Both the position numbers and the translations under genes were made by a program. A stretch of 32,699 nucleotides of DNA from contig DLLE01000004.1 of the NCBI GenBank assembly GCA_002477955.1, positions 2,777-35,475 of the forward strand. Reading direction: 5' to 3'. Source of the DNA: Treponema sp. UBA7570 (GTDB taxonomy: Bacteria > Spirochaetota > Spirochaetia > Treponematales > Treponemataceae). The first letter of the stretch is position 1. Every line of letters starts with the position of its first letter. The notes beneath the pieces were generated by a model. It worked only from the letters and a program-made list of their open reading frames with translations, had not been told where the DNA came from and searched no databases. Positions 15,581 through 24,160 of the stretch are shown here, piece after piece.

Positions 15581-16147
15581 ATGGATTTTGGTGATATTTT
15601 GACACAATGGGCGGAAACTCAAAAAAAAGAAAAATCTGCTGCAAAAAGGCCTGCGGTTCAGGTTAGCCATAAAAAAGCAAATGCGCCGACTCCCGAAGAA
15701 AAAAAACTTGCCGCTCAAAAAAGCAAAAAAACTTTGGAAGGCCGGATGCTTGCGGATTCAAAAAAAACAGTTAATCCAATGGAACTTTGGCTGCGCCGTT
15801 ATGGAACTGTTGATAAAGACCGTTTGAACGAAGAAAGCGAAGAAGCGTCAAAAATGGAAAATCGCAATTACTTAAAATCTATGCGTCCTGAAGCAAGAAT
15901 TGATCTGCATGGCTTTACCCGGGACGAAGCCTGGGCAAAGCTTGAAGCTTTTGTAAACGATTGCCTTAGGCGCGGAATAAAAAAGATTGAAATTGTTCAC
16001 GGAAAGGGAATCCACAGCCACGGAACGGATCCTGTTTTGGGCGCAATGGTGCGGACTTTTATTGAGCAGAATAAACATTTGGGTGTGAGCGGACACAACG
16101 ACAGAAATCATGGCGGTTCTGGAGCAACCTGGGCTTTGTTAAAGTAA
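15581..16147 (+). CDS. Smr domain protein
   Basis: A 188-aa soluble protein. The N-terminal 100 residues are Lys/Ala-rich and probably disordered. The C-terminal Smr domain carries RIDLHGFTRDEAWAKLEAF (about 106-124) and IEIVHGKG (about 139-146), the LDLHG and HGxG motifs that mark Smr endonuclease-like domains of the MutS2 C-terminus and of stand-alone ribosome-associated nucleases. GHNDRNHGGSGATWALLK closes the domain. The start at 15581 is fixed by GGAGG 5-6 nt upstream; a longer frame from 15536 lacks a binding site and runs into the GC-rich element. The likely role is nucleic-acid binding or cleavage in translation quality control; not demonstrated. Confidence 0.9.
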   Translation: MDFGDILTQWAETQKKEKSAAKRPAVQVSHKKANAPTPEEKKLAAQKSKKTLEGRMLADSKKTVNPMELWLRRYGTVDKDRLNEESEEASKMENRNYLKSMRPEARIDLHGFTRDEAWAKLEAFVNDCLRRGIKKIEIVHGKGIHSHGTDPVLGAMVRTFIEQNKHLGVSGHNDRNHGGSGATWALLK

Positions 16148-16247
16148 GTTTTAAAAAACTGTTTTTACTTGTAACTGTGGGGAATTTTGATTATTTTAAT
16201 TGCAGAACGTTTTATAATAAAAGAAGTAAAAACTTAAGGAAGTAGTA

Positions 16248-16826
16248 TTGGAAGATTTATACGCAGCATTGGGAGTTTCTAAAGATGCGTCTCAGGACGA
16301 AATAAAGTCGGCTTACAGAAAACTTGCTATGAAATATCATCCTGACCGGAATCCAGGTAATAAAGAAGCCGAAGAAAAATTCAAGAATATAAGCGCTGCT
16401 TACGATGTTTTAGGTGATGAAACTAAGCGCCGTAATTATGACAGTTTTAGTGCTTTTGGTGCTCAGTCTCAGCAGTCGTATAATCAGCAATACAATCCTT
16501 GGGGGCAGCAAAGTTCTTATGGCGGTCAGTCTTATCAGGACGATCCGTTTTGGCAGTGGGCGCAATATGGCTGGAAAAACGAGAATTCGCAAAACGGTCA
16601 AAACCGCACATATTATTATAAATATGAAGAAAAAAAATACACTCGCGCCGAATGGTTCGGGCAACTTTTGAAAAATGCGGCAATTTTGCTTTTGAGCATG
16701 TATTTTATGAGATTTAGTTTTTTTATAATTCCTATTGGTCCTATTTTATGTATTGCAGGAATCGTAAAGGGGCTTTCTGGAATGACAAAAAGCCTTAAAG
16801 GAATTTTTGCGAGAAAGACAAAATAA
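16248..16826 (+). CDS. J-domain (DnaJ-like) membrane protein
   Basis: A 192-aa protein starting at TTG 16248 after AAGGAAG. The J domain fills residues 1-68: LYAALGVSKDASQDEIKSAY, then YHPDRN with the HPD triad that stimulates DnaK ATPase, and DVLGDETKRRNYDSF. A Gln/Tyr/Ser/Gly-rich linker follows (about 70-125). Near 140-175 lie hydrophobic stretches (AAILLLSMYFM; FFIIPIGPILCIAGIV) that probably anchor it. It lacks the zinc-finger and substrate-binding domains of DnaJ proper, so it should recruit DnaK to the membrane rather than replace DnaJ. No clear sigma-70 promoter was placed, although TATAAT stands at 16213. It lies next to infA and dksA, as I recall for T. pallidum TP0096-TP0098. Confidence 0.88.
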   Translation: MEDLYAALGVSKDASQDEIKSAYRKLAMKYHPDRNPGNKEAEEKFKNISAAYDVLGDETKRRNYDSFSAFGAQSQQSYNQQYNPWGQQSSYGGQSYQDDPFWQWAQYGWKNENSQNGQNRTYYYKYEEKKYTRAEWFGQLLKNAAILLLSMYFMRFSFFIIPIGPILCIAGIVKGLSGMTKSLKGIFARKTK

Positions 16827-16860
16827 AAAATAGCTTTGTAGATTTAGATTTACAGAATAG

Positions 16861-16911
16861 AAAAAAAAGGCCATTGAGCGGTTAAAAACCGAAATGACCT
16901 TTTTTTTGCAA
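16861..16911. terminator. Bidirectional intrinsic terminator between the J-domain gene and infA
   Basis: AAAAAAAAGG-CATT pairs with AATG-CCTTTTTTTT around an inner hairpin CGGTT-AAA-AACCG. A and T runs fit termination from both sides, for the convergent J-domain gene and infA. Confidence 0.9.
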
Positions 16912-16924
16912 TCGACAGTTTTGA

Positions 16925-17146
16925 CTAGCGTTCGCGGAAAATTATGCGTCCGCGGTTCAGGTCGTATGGAGAGAGTGCAACTTTTACGCTGTCTCCTGGA
17001 ACAATCTTAATGTAGTGTTTGCGCATTTTGCCTGAAAGATGTGCCATGATGATATGTCCGCCGTTTTTAAGCTCAACGCGGAACATTGTGTTTGGCAGCG
17101 CCTCTTTTACAATTCCTTCAACTTCTATAGCTTCTTCTTTAGCCAC
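16925..17146 (-). CDS. infA: Translation initiation factor IF-1
   Basis: A 73-aa single OB-fold protein of standard IF-1 length. MAKEEAIEVEGIVKEALPN, then GGHIIMAHLSGKMRKHYIKI and PGDSVKVALSPYDLNRGRII are diagnostic. It binds the 30S A site with IF-2 and IF-3 during initiation. The start codon is GTG at 17146, with GGAGG 4 nt upstream; the nearby ATG is out of frame. Its promoter interlocks with that of dksA. Confidence 0.97.
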   Translation of the reverse strand: MAKEEAIEVEGIVKEALPNTMFRVELKNGGHIIMAHLSGKMRKHYIKIVPGDSVKVALSPYDLNRGRIIFRER

Positions 17147-17164
17147 ATTTCCTCCAAAAAAAGT

Positions 17165-17193
17165 TTGCCTTTTTGTTAGTTCTTTATTATATT
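17165..17193 (+). promoter_or_regulatory. dksA promoter
   Basis: TTGCCT (17165-17170), a 17-nt spacer and TATATT (17188-17193). Predicted start near 17200, inside the -10 box of the opposing infA promoter. Confidence 0.6.
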
Positions 17194-17194
17194 T

Positions 17195-17222
17195 ATTATC
17201 TACTTATAAAAAATCTTGTCAA
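17195..17222 (-). promoter_or_regulatory. infA promoter
   Basis: On the minus strand TTGACA (17222-17217), a 16-nt spacer and GATAAT (17200-17195). Predicted start near 17188, inside the -10 box of the dksA promoter. Confidence 0.65.
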
Positions 17223-17234
17223 CGGGAGACGGAT

Positions 17235-17591
17235 ATGGAAAAAACATTTGTTGAAAAAATGAAAGAAAAATTAATTGAGCAGAAAAATACGATTCTTGGA
17301 TCTCTTGCTGCACAAAATGAAGATTACAAAAAAATTGTCGAAGGCGGAGAGTCTGGAGATGAAGTTGATGTTGCTTCTGATGTTGTAGATGGTCGTTTGC
17401 TTGAATCGCTTGGCGCTCAGGATTCAAACCGCCTGCAAATGATAAATAATGCGCTTGATCGCATTAAACAGGGAACTTATGGCCGTTGCCTAGTTTGTAA
17501 GAAAGAAATTCCTGAAGAAAGACTCGAAGCGATTCCTTACGCTTTTATGTGCATTAACTGTCAGAGCCGCAACGAAAGACAGAATCGCTAA
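17235..17591 (+). CDS. dksA: DksA/TraR family zinc-finger transcription factor
   Basis: A 118-aa protein. A coiled-coil N-terminal part (MEKTFVEKMKEKLIEQKNTI) leads to GDEVDVASDVVDGRL, comparable to the acidic coiled-coil tip that DksA inserts into the RNA polymerase secondary channel. The C-terminal finger has all four cysteines, CLVC and CINC, 17 residues apart. It should modulate stable RNA and stress promoters with ppGpp. ATG 17235 follows GGGAG at the usual distance; a longer frame from 17019 runs over infA and is not used. The stop overlaps the end of the convergent phosphatase gene by 4 nt. Confidence 0.92.
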   Translation: MEKTFVEKMKEKLIEQKNTILGSLAAQNEDYKKIVEGGESGDEVDVASDVVDGRLLESLGAQDSNRLQMINNALDRIKQGTYGRCLVCKKEIPEERLEAIPYAFMCINCQSRNERQNR

Positions 17592-18472
17592 ATCTTATAT
17601 GTGATTATATTTTTATTTTTCGGGTATGCAAGCTCTGTGTACCCGATTTTTTTTGCAAGAGCAACAGCTTCTTCAAATGCGCAATCTAGCGTTTCGGCGG
17701 CATGCGAATCCGAGTTGACCATTATCGGGACGTTTTGTTCGTGCAAAAGCGTTAAAAAATATTCTGACGGGTATGGAAGTGTTAAAAATCCGCGGCTTAT
17801 TGCGCCTGTATTTATTTCGCAGATAACTCCAGCATGGCTTATGGATTTTGCAGTTTCTTTAAGTTCGTTTTTGTACCAGCCTTCATTTTCGTTAAAAAAT
17901 GGATTTTTCTGGTTGAATTTGCGGACTAAGTCTGCGTGGCCGATTACCGAAAAATTACATTCCGAAAGCATTTTTCGCTCTGATTTAAAATAATGGCAGA
18001 TCATTTTTTTTGCATTGCCTGAGTAAACGTTTTTTATTCCTTCAAAAAGTTTTTCTGCGCTCCAGTCGACAGGCATGGTTTTTTCTGGAGAGTTTTCACC
18101 ATTGTACAGATAATGAATAGAACCGATTAAAAAGTCGGGAGAAAATTTTTTATAAGCGTCAAAATCCGGTTTGCAAAAAGGCGGAATATAGTCTGCTTCA
18201 AAACCACAGAAAATTTCTATTTGATCCGCATATTTTTGTTTTAGAGAGTTGATTTCTTGAGTGTATTTTTCAAATTCATCTTTTTTTATGCTGTCGCCAA
18301 AAGAAAACGGCCAGGTTGAATGGCTCGAAAAACCTAAAATCTTAAAACCTTTTTTTATGGCAGAAATGACATTTTCTTCCGGTGTGTTTTTTCCGTCGCA
18401 AAATGTGGAATGTGTGTGAAAATTTACTTTTAATGGCTTTGAATCTTTTCTTAAATCAAAAAAATCTTTCAT
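17588..18472 (-). CDS. PHP-domain phosphatase, histidinol-phosphatase-like
   Basis: A 294-aa cytoplasmic metal-dependent phosphoesterase. PHP motifs: NFHTHSTFCDG (17-27), FSSHSTWPF, CGFEADYIP, IGSIHYL, VIGHADLVRKF and NSDSHAAE supply the His/Asp/Glu ligands of a trinuclear metal site. Length and motif order fit the HisK type of histidinol phosphatase (histidine synthesis). However, no other his genes are present, and it is the last gene of a signalling operon, its start overlapping the kinase stop as ATGA. A different phosphoester substrate is therefore possible. Confidence 0.85.
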   Translation of the reverse strand: MKDFFDLRKDSKPLKVNFHTHSTFCDGKNTPEENVISAIKKGFKILGFSSHSTWPFSFGDSIKKDEFEKYTQEINSLKQKYADQIEIFCGFEADYIPPFCKPDFDAYKKFSPDFLIGSIHYLYNGENSPEKTMPVDWSAEKLFEGIKNVYSGNAKKMICHYFKSERKMLSECNFSVIGHADLVRKFNQKNPFFNENEGWYKNELKETAKSISHAGVICEINTGAISRGFLTLPYPSEYFLTLLHEQNVPIMVNSDSHAAETLDCAFEEAVALAKKIGYTELAYPKNKNIITYKI

Positions 18473-20472
18473 TTTTTTACTGCCTGTTCTTCTCTTATGA
18501 ATTTTGCTACAAGTTTTTTAAAGCGGACATATTCATGCTTAAATTCTTCCAGATTGAATCTGCAGCTTGCGATGTCATTTGTTTTTGCCGTAAGATTTAG
18601 TCTGGAAGCGTATTCTGCAAGCAATTTTGCGCTTACCGTGCCAGAACTGCCTTTTAGAGAATGACCCAGTGCGCGTAATTTTTCAAAATCTTTTGCTTCA
18701 ACAGCCATTTCCGCTTCTTTTAAAAGTCGGTTTGTCTGTTTTGCAAAAATTTTTAATACTTCGATTGCAGACGCAATATCACCGCCTGTAGTGTCCAAAA
18801 AATCTTCTTTGTCCCATGCCGTTTTTTTTGCAGAAATTTCTGGTTCGAGGGTTGTTACAGATTTTAAAACAGGCAAATCTATAATTGGAATCCAATTTTC
18901 GAGAATAGTGCGGATTGTGTTGCTTTTGAACGGCTTTACAAGAATGTCGTTTATGCCACTTTTTTTGTATGTTTCAAAATCGTTTGAGTCGTTATTTGCC
19001 GTACACGCGATGATAATTCCTTTGTAGCCGGATTTTCGGAGTTCGATAGTGGCTTCAACTCCATTTTTTACAGGCATTTGAATGTCCATAAAAATTATTT
19101 CAATGTTTGGATTTTGTTTAATCTGTTCAACTGCCTGCTGCCCGTCTTCTGCTAAAAAAACATCTGCTCCAAAATTCCGCAAAAAAGTTTCGATTAACTT
19201 GCTGTTTACAGGATGGTCTTCTGCAACGAGAACTCTTTTGTTTTTTGCAACAGATGAATCATCAACCGGATCAAGAGTCATAATCATGTCGTCGTTTGCA
19301 AGTTCCAGTTCAACAATGTTGTTATTTTTTTTGACTGTACTTTCCTTTAAAAGCTCAAATACTTTTCTTCGCTTTAATGGCTTGTAAAGGTATCCTTCAA
19401 ACCAGTTGAGCATTTTCATTTTTGCTTCGCCTTTCATTTGGCCTTCTGGTACAAGAAGGTAAAGTTTTGGCGTGTTTTTTATTTTTTTTTCATTGTGAAT
19501 TTCGCTTGCTAAATGCCAGCCGTCCATTGCTGGCATGATCATATCGATAAAAACGAGATTAAATGGATTTTTTTGAGCTTCTGCGTTTAAAATAAGTTGA
19601 ATTGTGTTTTGAGGTTGTGTTGTCGATTCAATATTAAAGATTCCTGCGGCATTTAGAATTTTTATAAGTGAATTTGATGCTTTTTGGTTATCGTCAATTA
19701 TTAAGATTTTAGATTTTTTTTGAGAGGAAACTGTTTCTCTTTGTTCAAAATTTTCAAATCCAGGATTTTTTACAATTGGCAGTGTAAACCAAAAAATTGA
19801 CCCCTCGTCTTTGTTTGGCTTTACGCCGATTCTGCCATTCATTAAATGTACAAGATTTTTGCTGATTGAAAGTCCGAGTCCTGTTCCGCCGAATTTGCGG
19901 TAAGTAGAAATATCACCCTGGTAGTAATTTGTAAAGATTTTTTCTTTTTGTTCTTTTTTTATGCCGATTCCAGTATCTTTTATCGTGAATAAAATATTTT
20001 TTGCCGCTTTTTTTAGTTCAAGATGAATATAGCCGTGATTTGTGAATTTTACAGCATTTTTTAAAAGATTTAAGATTATCTGCTGAATTCTGACAGGATC
20101 GCCGCAAATTATCGAAGGAATTGAAAAATCAATGTCCGTAATAATTTCAAGTCCGCGGTTAAACGCTTCGATGCTGATTAAATCTACGACCTGCTCCGTA
20201 AGTTCGACAATGTTAAAAGGAACTGACTCCAGCTTAAACTGGTCGGAACGGATTTTTGTAAAATCCAAAATATTGTTTGCAAGGTCGAGCAGAACATCTG
20301 CGCTGAATTGAATTTGGCGTATGTATTCGCGCTGTTCGTCGTCCATGCTTGTGTTTTGCAAAAGTTCAACCGTGCCGATAATTGTTTGGATTGGTGTTCG
20401 GATTTCGTGAAGTGTGCTCGCAAGATAACGGCTGGCTTCGTCAATCGCACTGAAAGAGTTAGAATTTTCCAT
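18469..20472 (-). CDS. Soluble hybrid histidine kinase: HisKA-HATPase-REC-REC-HPt
   Basis: A 667-aa protein without membrane segments. HisKA with H22 in ASTLHEIRTP; HATPase with N box QIILNLLKNAVKF (131-143), DTGIG (166-170) and GGTGLGLS (195-202); a first receiver about 254-375 with D310 in FIDMIMP; a second receiver about 412-525 with D463 in FMDIQMP and K513; and an HPt domain with H604 in LGHSLKGSSG. This is a full intramolecular phosphorelay. With no N-terminal sensor domain it must take its input from another protein, most simply the REC-STAS-REC protein encoded just upstream, with which it overlaps by 14 nt. No DNA-binding output is encoded in the operon. Confidence 0.93.
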   Translation of the reverse strand: MENSNSFSAIDEASRYLASTLHEIRTPIQTIIGTVELLQNTSMDDEQREYIRQIQFSADVLLDLANNILDFTKIRSDQFKLESVPFNIVELTEQVVDLISIEAFNRGLEIITDIDFSIPSIICGDPVRIQQIILNLLKNAVKFTNHGYIHLELKKAAKNILFTIKDTGIGIKKEQKEKIFTNYYQGDISTYRKFGGTGLGLSISKNLVHLMNGRIGVKPNKDEGSIFWFTLPIVKNPGFENFEQRETVSSQKKSKILIIDDNQKASNSLIKILNAAGIFNIESTTQPQNTIQLILNAEAQKNPFNLVFIDMIMPAMDGWHLASEIHNEKKIKNTPKLYLLVPEGQMKGEAKMKMLNWFEGYLYKPLKRRKVFELLKESTVKKNNNIVELELANDDMIMTLDPVDDSSVAKNKRVLVAEDHPVNSKLIETFLRNFGADVFLAEDGQQAVEQIKQNPNIEIIFMDIQMPVKNGVEATIELRKSGYKGIIIACTANNDSNDFETYKKSGINDILVKPFKSNTIRTILENWIPIIDLPVLKSVTTLEPEISAKKTAWDKEDFLDTTGGDIASAIEVLKIFAKQTNRLLKEAEMAVEAKDFEKLRALGHSLKGSSGTVSAKLLAEYASRLNLTAKTNDIASCRFNLEEFKHEYVRFKKLVAKFIREEQAVKK

Positions 20473-21724
20473 TTATGATTTCCAGTGCTTTTTGAATTAT
20501 AAAATCAGGTTTTTGAGGTTTTACAATATAAGTTTTTACACCGAGCGAAAGCGACTGAACAATAAGTTCCCTCTGTGCCGACTGTGAATAAACGATTATC
20601 GGACTTTTTATGTTGAATTGCTGCAAGTTTTTTAAAATATCAAAACCGCTTATTCCTGGCATAAAAATATCAAGAATAATTAGAGTGTAATTATTTGTTT
20701 TTGCAGCCTGTAAAAATTCAGTTCCGCTTGAGAAAAGATCACATTCAGCATTTATAGATTTAAAACTTAGCGAAAGCAGCTGTCGGACGACTGCATCATC
20801 ATCGACAATTGCAATTTTAAACGGCTGAATACCGTCTTGTTCTTCTTCGTGTTCTGCAGTTCCTGTATCTGAATAAAAACGCATTTCTACAGAACCTTCG
20901 TCTTCTGAACCTGTTGATGTTAAAATCTGATCTGAAATTATGTCTTGAACTGTTGATTCTGAACTGCTTTCAACCAACGAATTTAAAACTTCGTTTAAGT
21001 TTGAAACGACCTCTACACCGTAATATTCTGTATGTCCGTCAACGAATTCTTTTGCAAAAGTGTCTAGCGAAAGAACTTTTAAGTTTTTTCGTTCAATTCT
21101 CTTGTCTGCAAGAATATTATCAAAAAGGAGCTCAAGGTTTGAGCCGTCGACAAAACTCAGAGAAAGGCCTGTCATCATTACTATAACTTTCGGAGAATCC
21201 AGACGATTTTTGTCCATAAGTTCTGTTAGCTTGTATTTTAGGAGGGCCATTTTTTCGCGATTAAGCCCTTGTGCAATTTCAATAAAAATAATGTTTTTGT
21301 TCAGGTGAATTTCAAGCACGCACGGAGTTATGTCCATTGTAAATGCAGAACGCAAAATTTGTCCGATTGATTCAAAAAAAAAGTCGAATTTGATTGGTTT
21401 TGTAAAATATTTTGCAACACCGTAATGAATAAGCTGTGCAACACGTTCCTTTTCGATTTTTGGACCGGAAATAATCATTGGAATTTTGACTGTATTCGGA
21501 TTTGACGCTTTTTTATCCAAAAATTCCTGCATATCGTCAATCGAAGTTTCAATATCCAAAATAATCAGGTCAGGCAGGTCGTTCGCCATTTTGATTACGG
21601 CATCGCGGTGTCCCTGCGCAGTTTCAACCTCAATTTTTTCTTCGTTAAGTTTTTCTGTTAAAAATTCCCTGAACATTGGGGTTGCGTCTATGATTAAAAC
21701 CTGTTTTTTTGGAAACTGTGCCAT
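20459..21724 (-). CDS. REC-STAS-like-REC signalling protein
   Basis: A 421-aa cytoplasmic protein. N-terminal receiver 6-125: phospho-acceptor D57 in IILDIET, K109 in FTKP, with one Asp of the usual acidic pair replaced (IIDATP). Middle, about 135-250: a STAS-like alternation (VLEIHLNKNIIFIEIAQGLN; PKVIVMMTGLSLSFVDGSNL; LKVLSLDTFAKEF). An acidic Ser/Glu-rich linker covers 252-300. C-terminal receiver 302-420 is complete: D308-D310, D352 in ILDIFMP, K402 in VKPQ. There is no DNA-binding or enzymatic output domain, so it works through protein contact, probably with the kinase. It is the first gene of a three-gene overlapping operon; no strong ribosome binding site is visible. Confidence 0.85.
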   Translation of the reverse strand: MAQFPKKQVLIIDATPMFREFLTEKLNEEKIEVETAQGHRDAVIKMANDLPDLIILDIETSIDDMQEFLDKKASNPNTVKIPMIISGPKIEKERVAQLIHYGVAKYFTKPIKFDFFFESIGQILRSAFTMDITPCVLEIHLNKNIIFIEIAQGLNREKMALLKYKLTELMDKNRLDSPKVIVMMTGLSLSFVDGSNLELLFDNILADKRIERKNLKVLSLDTFAKEFVDGHTEYYGVEVVSNLNEVLNSLVESSSESTVQDIISDQILTSTGSEDEGSVEMRFYSDTGTAEHEEEQDGIQPFKIAIVDDDAVVRQLLSLSFKSINAECDLFSSGTEFLQAAKTNNYTLIILDIFMPGISGFDILKNLQQFNIKSPIIVYSQSAQRELIVQSLSLGVKTYIVKPQKPDFIIQKALEIINGKF

Positions 21725-21761
21725 ACTTTGATTTTAGAATAACTCTATCGAATTTTCAATT

Positions 21762-21784
21762 AAAATCTTTTGATAGAAGATTTT
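21762..21784. promoter_or_regulatory. Perfect dyad upstream of the REC-STAS-REC operon
   Basis: AAAATCTT, 7-bp spacer, AAGATTTT. It lies about 40 bp upstream of the ATG at 21724. A weak CTATC/GATAG dyad overlaps it. Candidate operator; too AT-rich for a terminator. Confidence 0.35.
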
Positions 21785-21883
21785 GTTTTAACGAAAAATT
21801 AACAGAATTGCAGACACTCTTTCTCTTTTGGTTTCTTTGGAATTGCAAAATTCTTTCTTCAACTTTGAGTTTTTGGAAAATTC

Positions 21884-21932
21884 AAAAAAAACACCTCCCA
21901 AGAAACTTTATTTGTGCTTCTTTAGGAGGTGT
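21884..21932 (-). terminator. Rho-independent terminator of the chemoreceptor operon
   Basis: On the minus strand ACACCTCC (21932-21925) pairs with GGAGGTGT (21898-21891), with AAGAA/TTCTT extending the stem, and is followed by seven or more T. The rest of 21785-22018 has no gene; a TTGAC/GTCAA dyad at 21953-21976 is the only other structure seen. Confidence 0.88.
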
Positions 21933-22018
21933 ACTCTAGAAGGTTAGTTTTATTGACTGATTTTTGGTTTTGTCAATTTTTTACGACAAGCTTATAAAGC
22001 CGTCTGAACGTAATTCTG

Positions 22019-24136
22019 TTAAATTTTGAACAAGTCGATTTCTGAACCGATTTTGTCGATAGAATCTTTCACTTTGTGCGAAATATCCGAAAGTGATTCT
22101 TCTGCCGCGCTGATTCTTTCGGCCCCTTCGCTCATATTTGACATGCTGTCGCTCATTTTTACCGTAATCTCTTTTAGAGAGTTGATTTCGTTCATGATTT
22201 TTTCGTTGCGGTCTTCCATCTGTTTTGAAGAAGAGCGTACATTGTTTGTACTTTCGTTCATGTCTTTGAGAGAATTTACAATTTGTTCTGAACCAATCTG
22301 CTGTTCATTCATTGCGCCCTTAATCTGCACAACAAGCTGGTCTGTTTCATGAATTTTGTTTGAAACAAGAGCCAGCGCTTTGCCAGATTCTGTTGCTGAA
22401 GAAACAACGTTCGTAATTGAATCGCGGATTTTGTCGAGTTGTTCTCCAATCGTTTTTGATTGCAGCGATGAAGTTTCTGAAAGTTTTCTAATTTCGTCTG
22501 CAACAACGGAGAATCCTTTTCCTGCTTCGCCAGCATGCGCTGCTTCGATTGCCGCATTCATTGCAAGAAGGTTTGTTTGTTCCGCAATCGAAGCAATTAC
22601 AGAGTTTGCCTCCTGAAGCATTTTTGACTGGCCCTCAATAGAAGTAATTTGGTCGTTTACATCTTGCTGTTTAGAAAAACCTGCCTGTGCGTTTGCTGTA
22701 AGTTCTTCGAATGAAAGTGCCATTTTGTCGACAGAACTGTTTACGCTTGCAATGTTTCCAACCATTTCTTCGACCGCCGCAGTTGCTTCGTTTACACCGC
22801 TTACCTGTTTTTCAATCATATCGTTCAAAACCGTAATTGAATTTGAAATTTCGGAAACTGAACTAGCCGTTTGGTGTACGCTGTCGTTTTGGAACGAAAT
22901 TTGATTTCGAATATTGGAAAGATTTTGAATTATATTTGAAATTGAACTTGAAGTTTCTGTCGTAGTTTCGGACATCTGGCTTCCGGCAGAATAAAGAGTT
23001 TCTTTTGAACTCTTTATTTCTCCTACGATTTGCTGCAATTTGTCGCAGAAAAAGTCAAATTGAATTACAAGATCGCCAATTTCATCGCGGATAAGCAGCT
23101 TTACACGTTTTGTAAGGTCTGCATCTCCGCTTGCCATATCTTTGAGCGTATTTGTTACATTATAAATTCGCCACATAAGCCAGCGTACAAAAAATCCGCC
23201 GATTGTAATGATGAGCGCACAAAGGATACATACTACTGGAATAACGATTGTTCCGGTTTTTGCACGGATTGCTTCGATTGATTCAATGCTCTTTGCAATA
23301 AAGAACATTCCTGTAATCTTTCCGTCGCCTGATGTAATCGGGAAATAATATCCGTAGTACGAACGTCCGCTTATATCGACAGGTCCTGCAAATGCATTTC
23401 CTTCGTGGAGAACTGTTTCTTCAACAAAACTGTCGTCGAGCTTAGTTCCAGCGAGAGAGTTGCCGTCTGAATCCTTTAATGTTGTAGCAGTGCGAATATC
23501 ATTTTTCAAAACAGTGCATTCAACGTTATAACTTCTTGCAATATAATCAATTATATGAGTTGTAGAAAGATCGTATCCTGTAACAACGGTTCCAAAAATT
23601 TTCCCGTTTATGTAGATTGGTTCGCTAGCGATTATTGCATAATTGAAATTTGCAACGCCCTCAATTCCGATTGATGACTCTCCAGAAAGAGCGTTTGCAA
23701 CTGTTCCAATGTACGAAACGTCTACACCGTCTGTAACATTTGCGCCGCCGCCTTTTAATACTCGTCCGCGGGAATCTGTTACAAACATAAAGTCAATTTC
23801 CGAATCGTCTACAAAAGATTTTACAGCGTGCTGCAGCGCATAAGATGAATCGTATTCAATTGCATTTAGAAGTTCAGAATTGCGTGCAAAAAGTTTAGAG
23901 TAGTGAGAAAGATCGTTTTCTCTCGAAGTTATATAAAGTTCAACCCCGTCTGCAGTGTGGTTAAGATCTTCTATTGTGTTGTCAATCATCTTGCTGTTAA
24001 AAATTCCTAGCGAGAGAATGCAGACACCGATTGAACTAATAACTACGCCTGCACCGATAAAAAGCATTAACTTTGTAGAAATTTTCATGTTGCGTTTTGC
24101 TTTTGTGTCGAATCGGTCAAGTTCTTTTTTTGCCAT
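22019..24136 (-). CDS. Methyl-accepting chemotaxis protein with periplasmic Cache sensor
   Basis: A 705-aa transmembrane receptor. Membrane segment 1 about 23-47; Cache-type periplasmic sensor about 50-290 (FMFVTDSRGRVLKGG; SEPIYINGKIFGTVVTGYDL; YYGYYFPITSGDGKITGMFF); membrane segment 2 about 296-321; HAMP about 322-374. The cytoplasmic coiled coil has the highly conserved tip EQTNLLAMNAAIEAAHAGEA (519-538) that binds CheA/CheW. No C-terminal pentapeptide for CheR docking is present. AAGAGGAT precedes the ATG. It begins 24 nt after the TRAP solute-binding gene, so the two are surely co-transcribed, and the binding protein may present ligand to this receptor. Confidence 0.95.
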   Translation of the reverse strand: MAKKELDRFDTKAKRNMKISTKLMLFIGAGVVISSIGVCILSLGIFNSKMIDNTIEDLNHTADGVELYITSRENDLSHYSKLFARNSELLNAIEYDSSYALQHAVKSFVDDSEIDFMFVTDSRGRVLKGGGANVTDGVDVSYIGTVANALSGESSIGIEGVANFNYAIIASEPIYINGKIFGTVVTGYDLSTTHIIDYIARSYNVECTVLKNDIRTATTLKDSDGNSLAGTKLDDSFVEETVLHEGNAFAGPVDISGRSYYGYYFPITSGDGKITGMFFIAKSIESIEAIRAKTGTIVIPVVCILCALIITIGGFFVRWLMWRIYNVTNTLKDMASGDADLTKRVKLLIRDEIGDLVIQFDFFCDKLQQIVGEIKSSKETLYSAGSQMSETTTETSSSISNIIQNLSNIRNQISFQNDSVHQTASSVSEISNSITVLNDMIEKQVSGVNEATAAVEEMVGNIASVNSSVDKMALSFEELTANAQAGFSKQQDVNDQITSIEGQSKMLQEANSVIASIAEQTNLLAMNAAIEAAHAGEAGKGFSVVADEIRKLSETSSLQSKTIGEQLDKIRDSITNVVSSATESGKALALVSNKIHETDQLVVQIKGAMNEQQIGSEQIVNSLKDMNESTNNVRSSSKQMEDRNEKIMNEINSLKEITVKMSDSMSNMSEGAERISAAEESLSDISHKVKDSIDKIGSEIDLFKI

Positions 24137-24160
24137 TTTTATCCTCTTACATATAAAAAA

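Noticed and set aside
17019..17234. Longer DksA start
   Set aside because: It would overlap the infA gene and both promoters; ATG 17235 has a good binding site and the usual family length.
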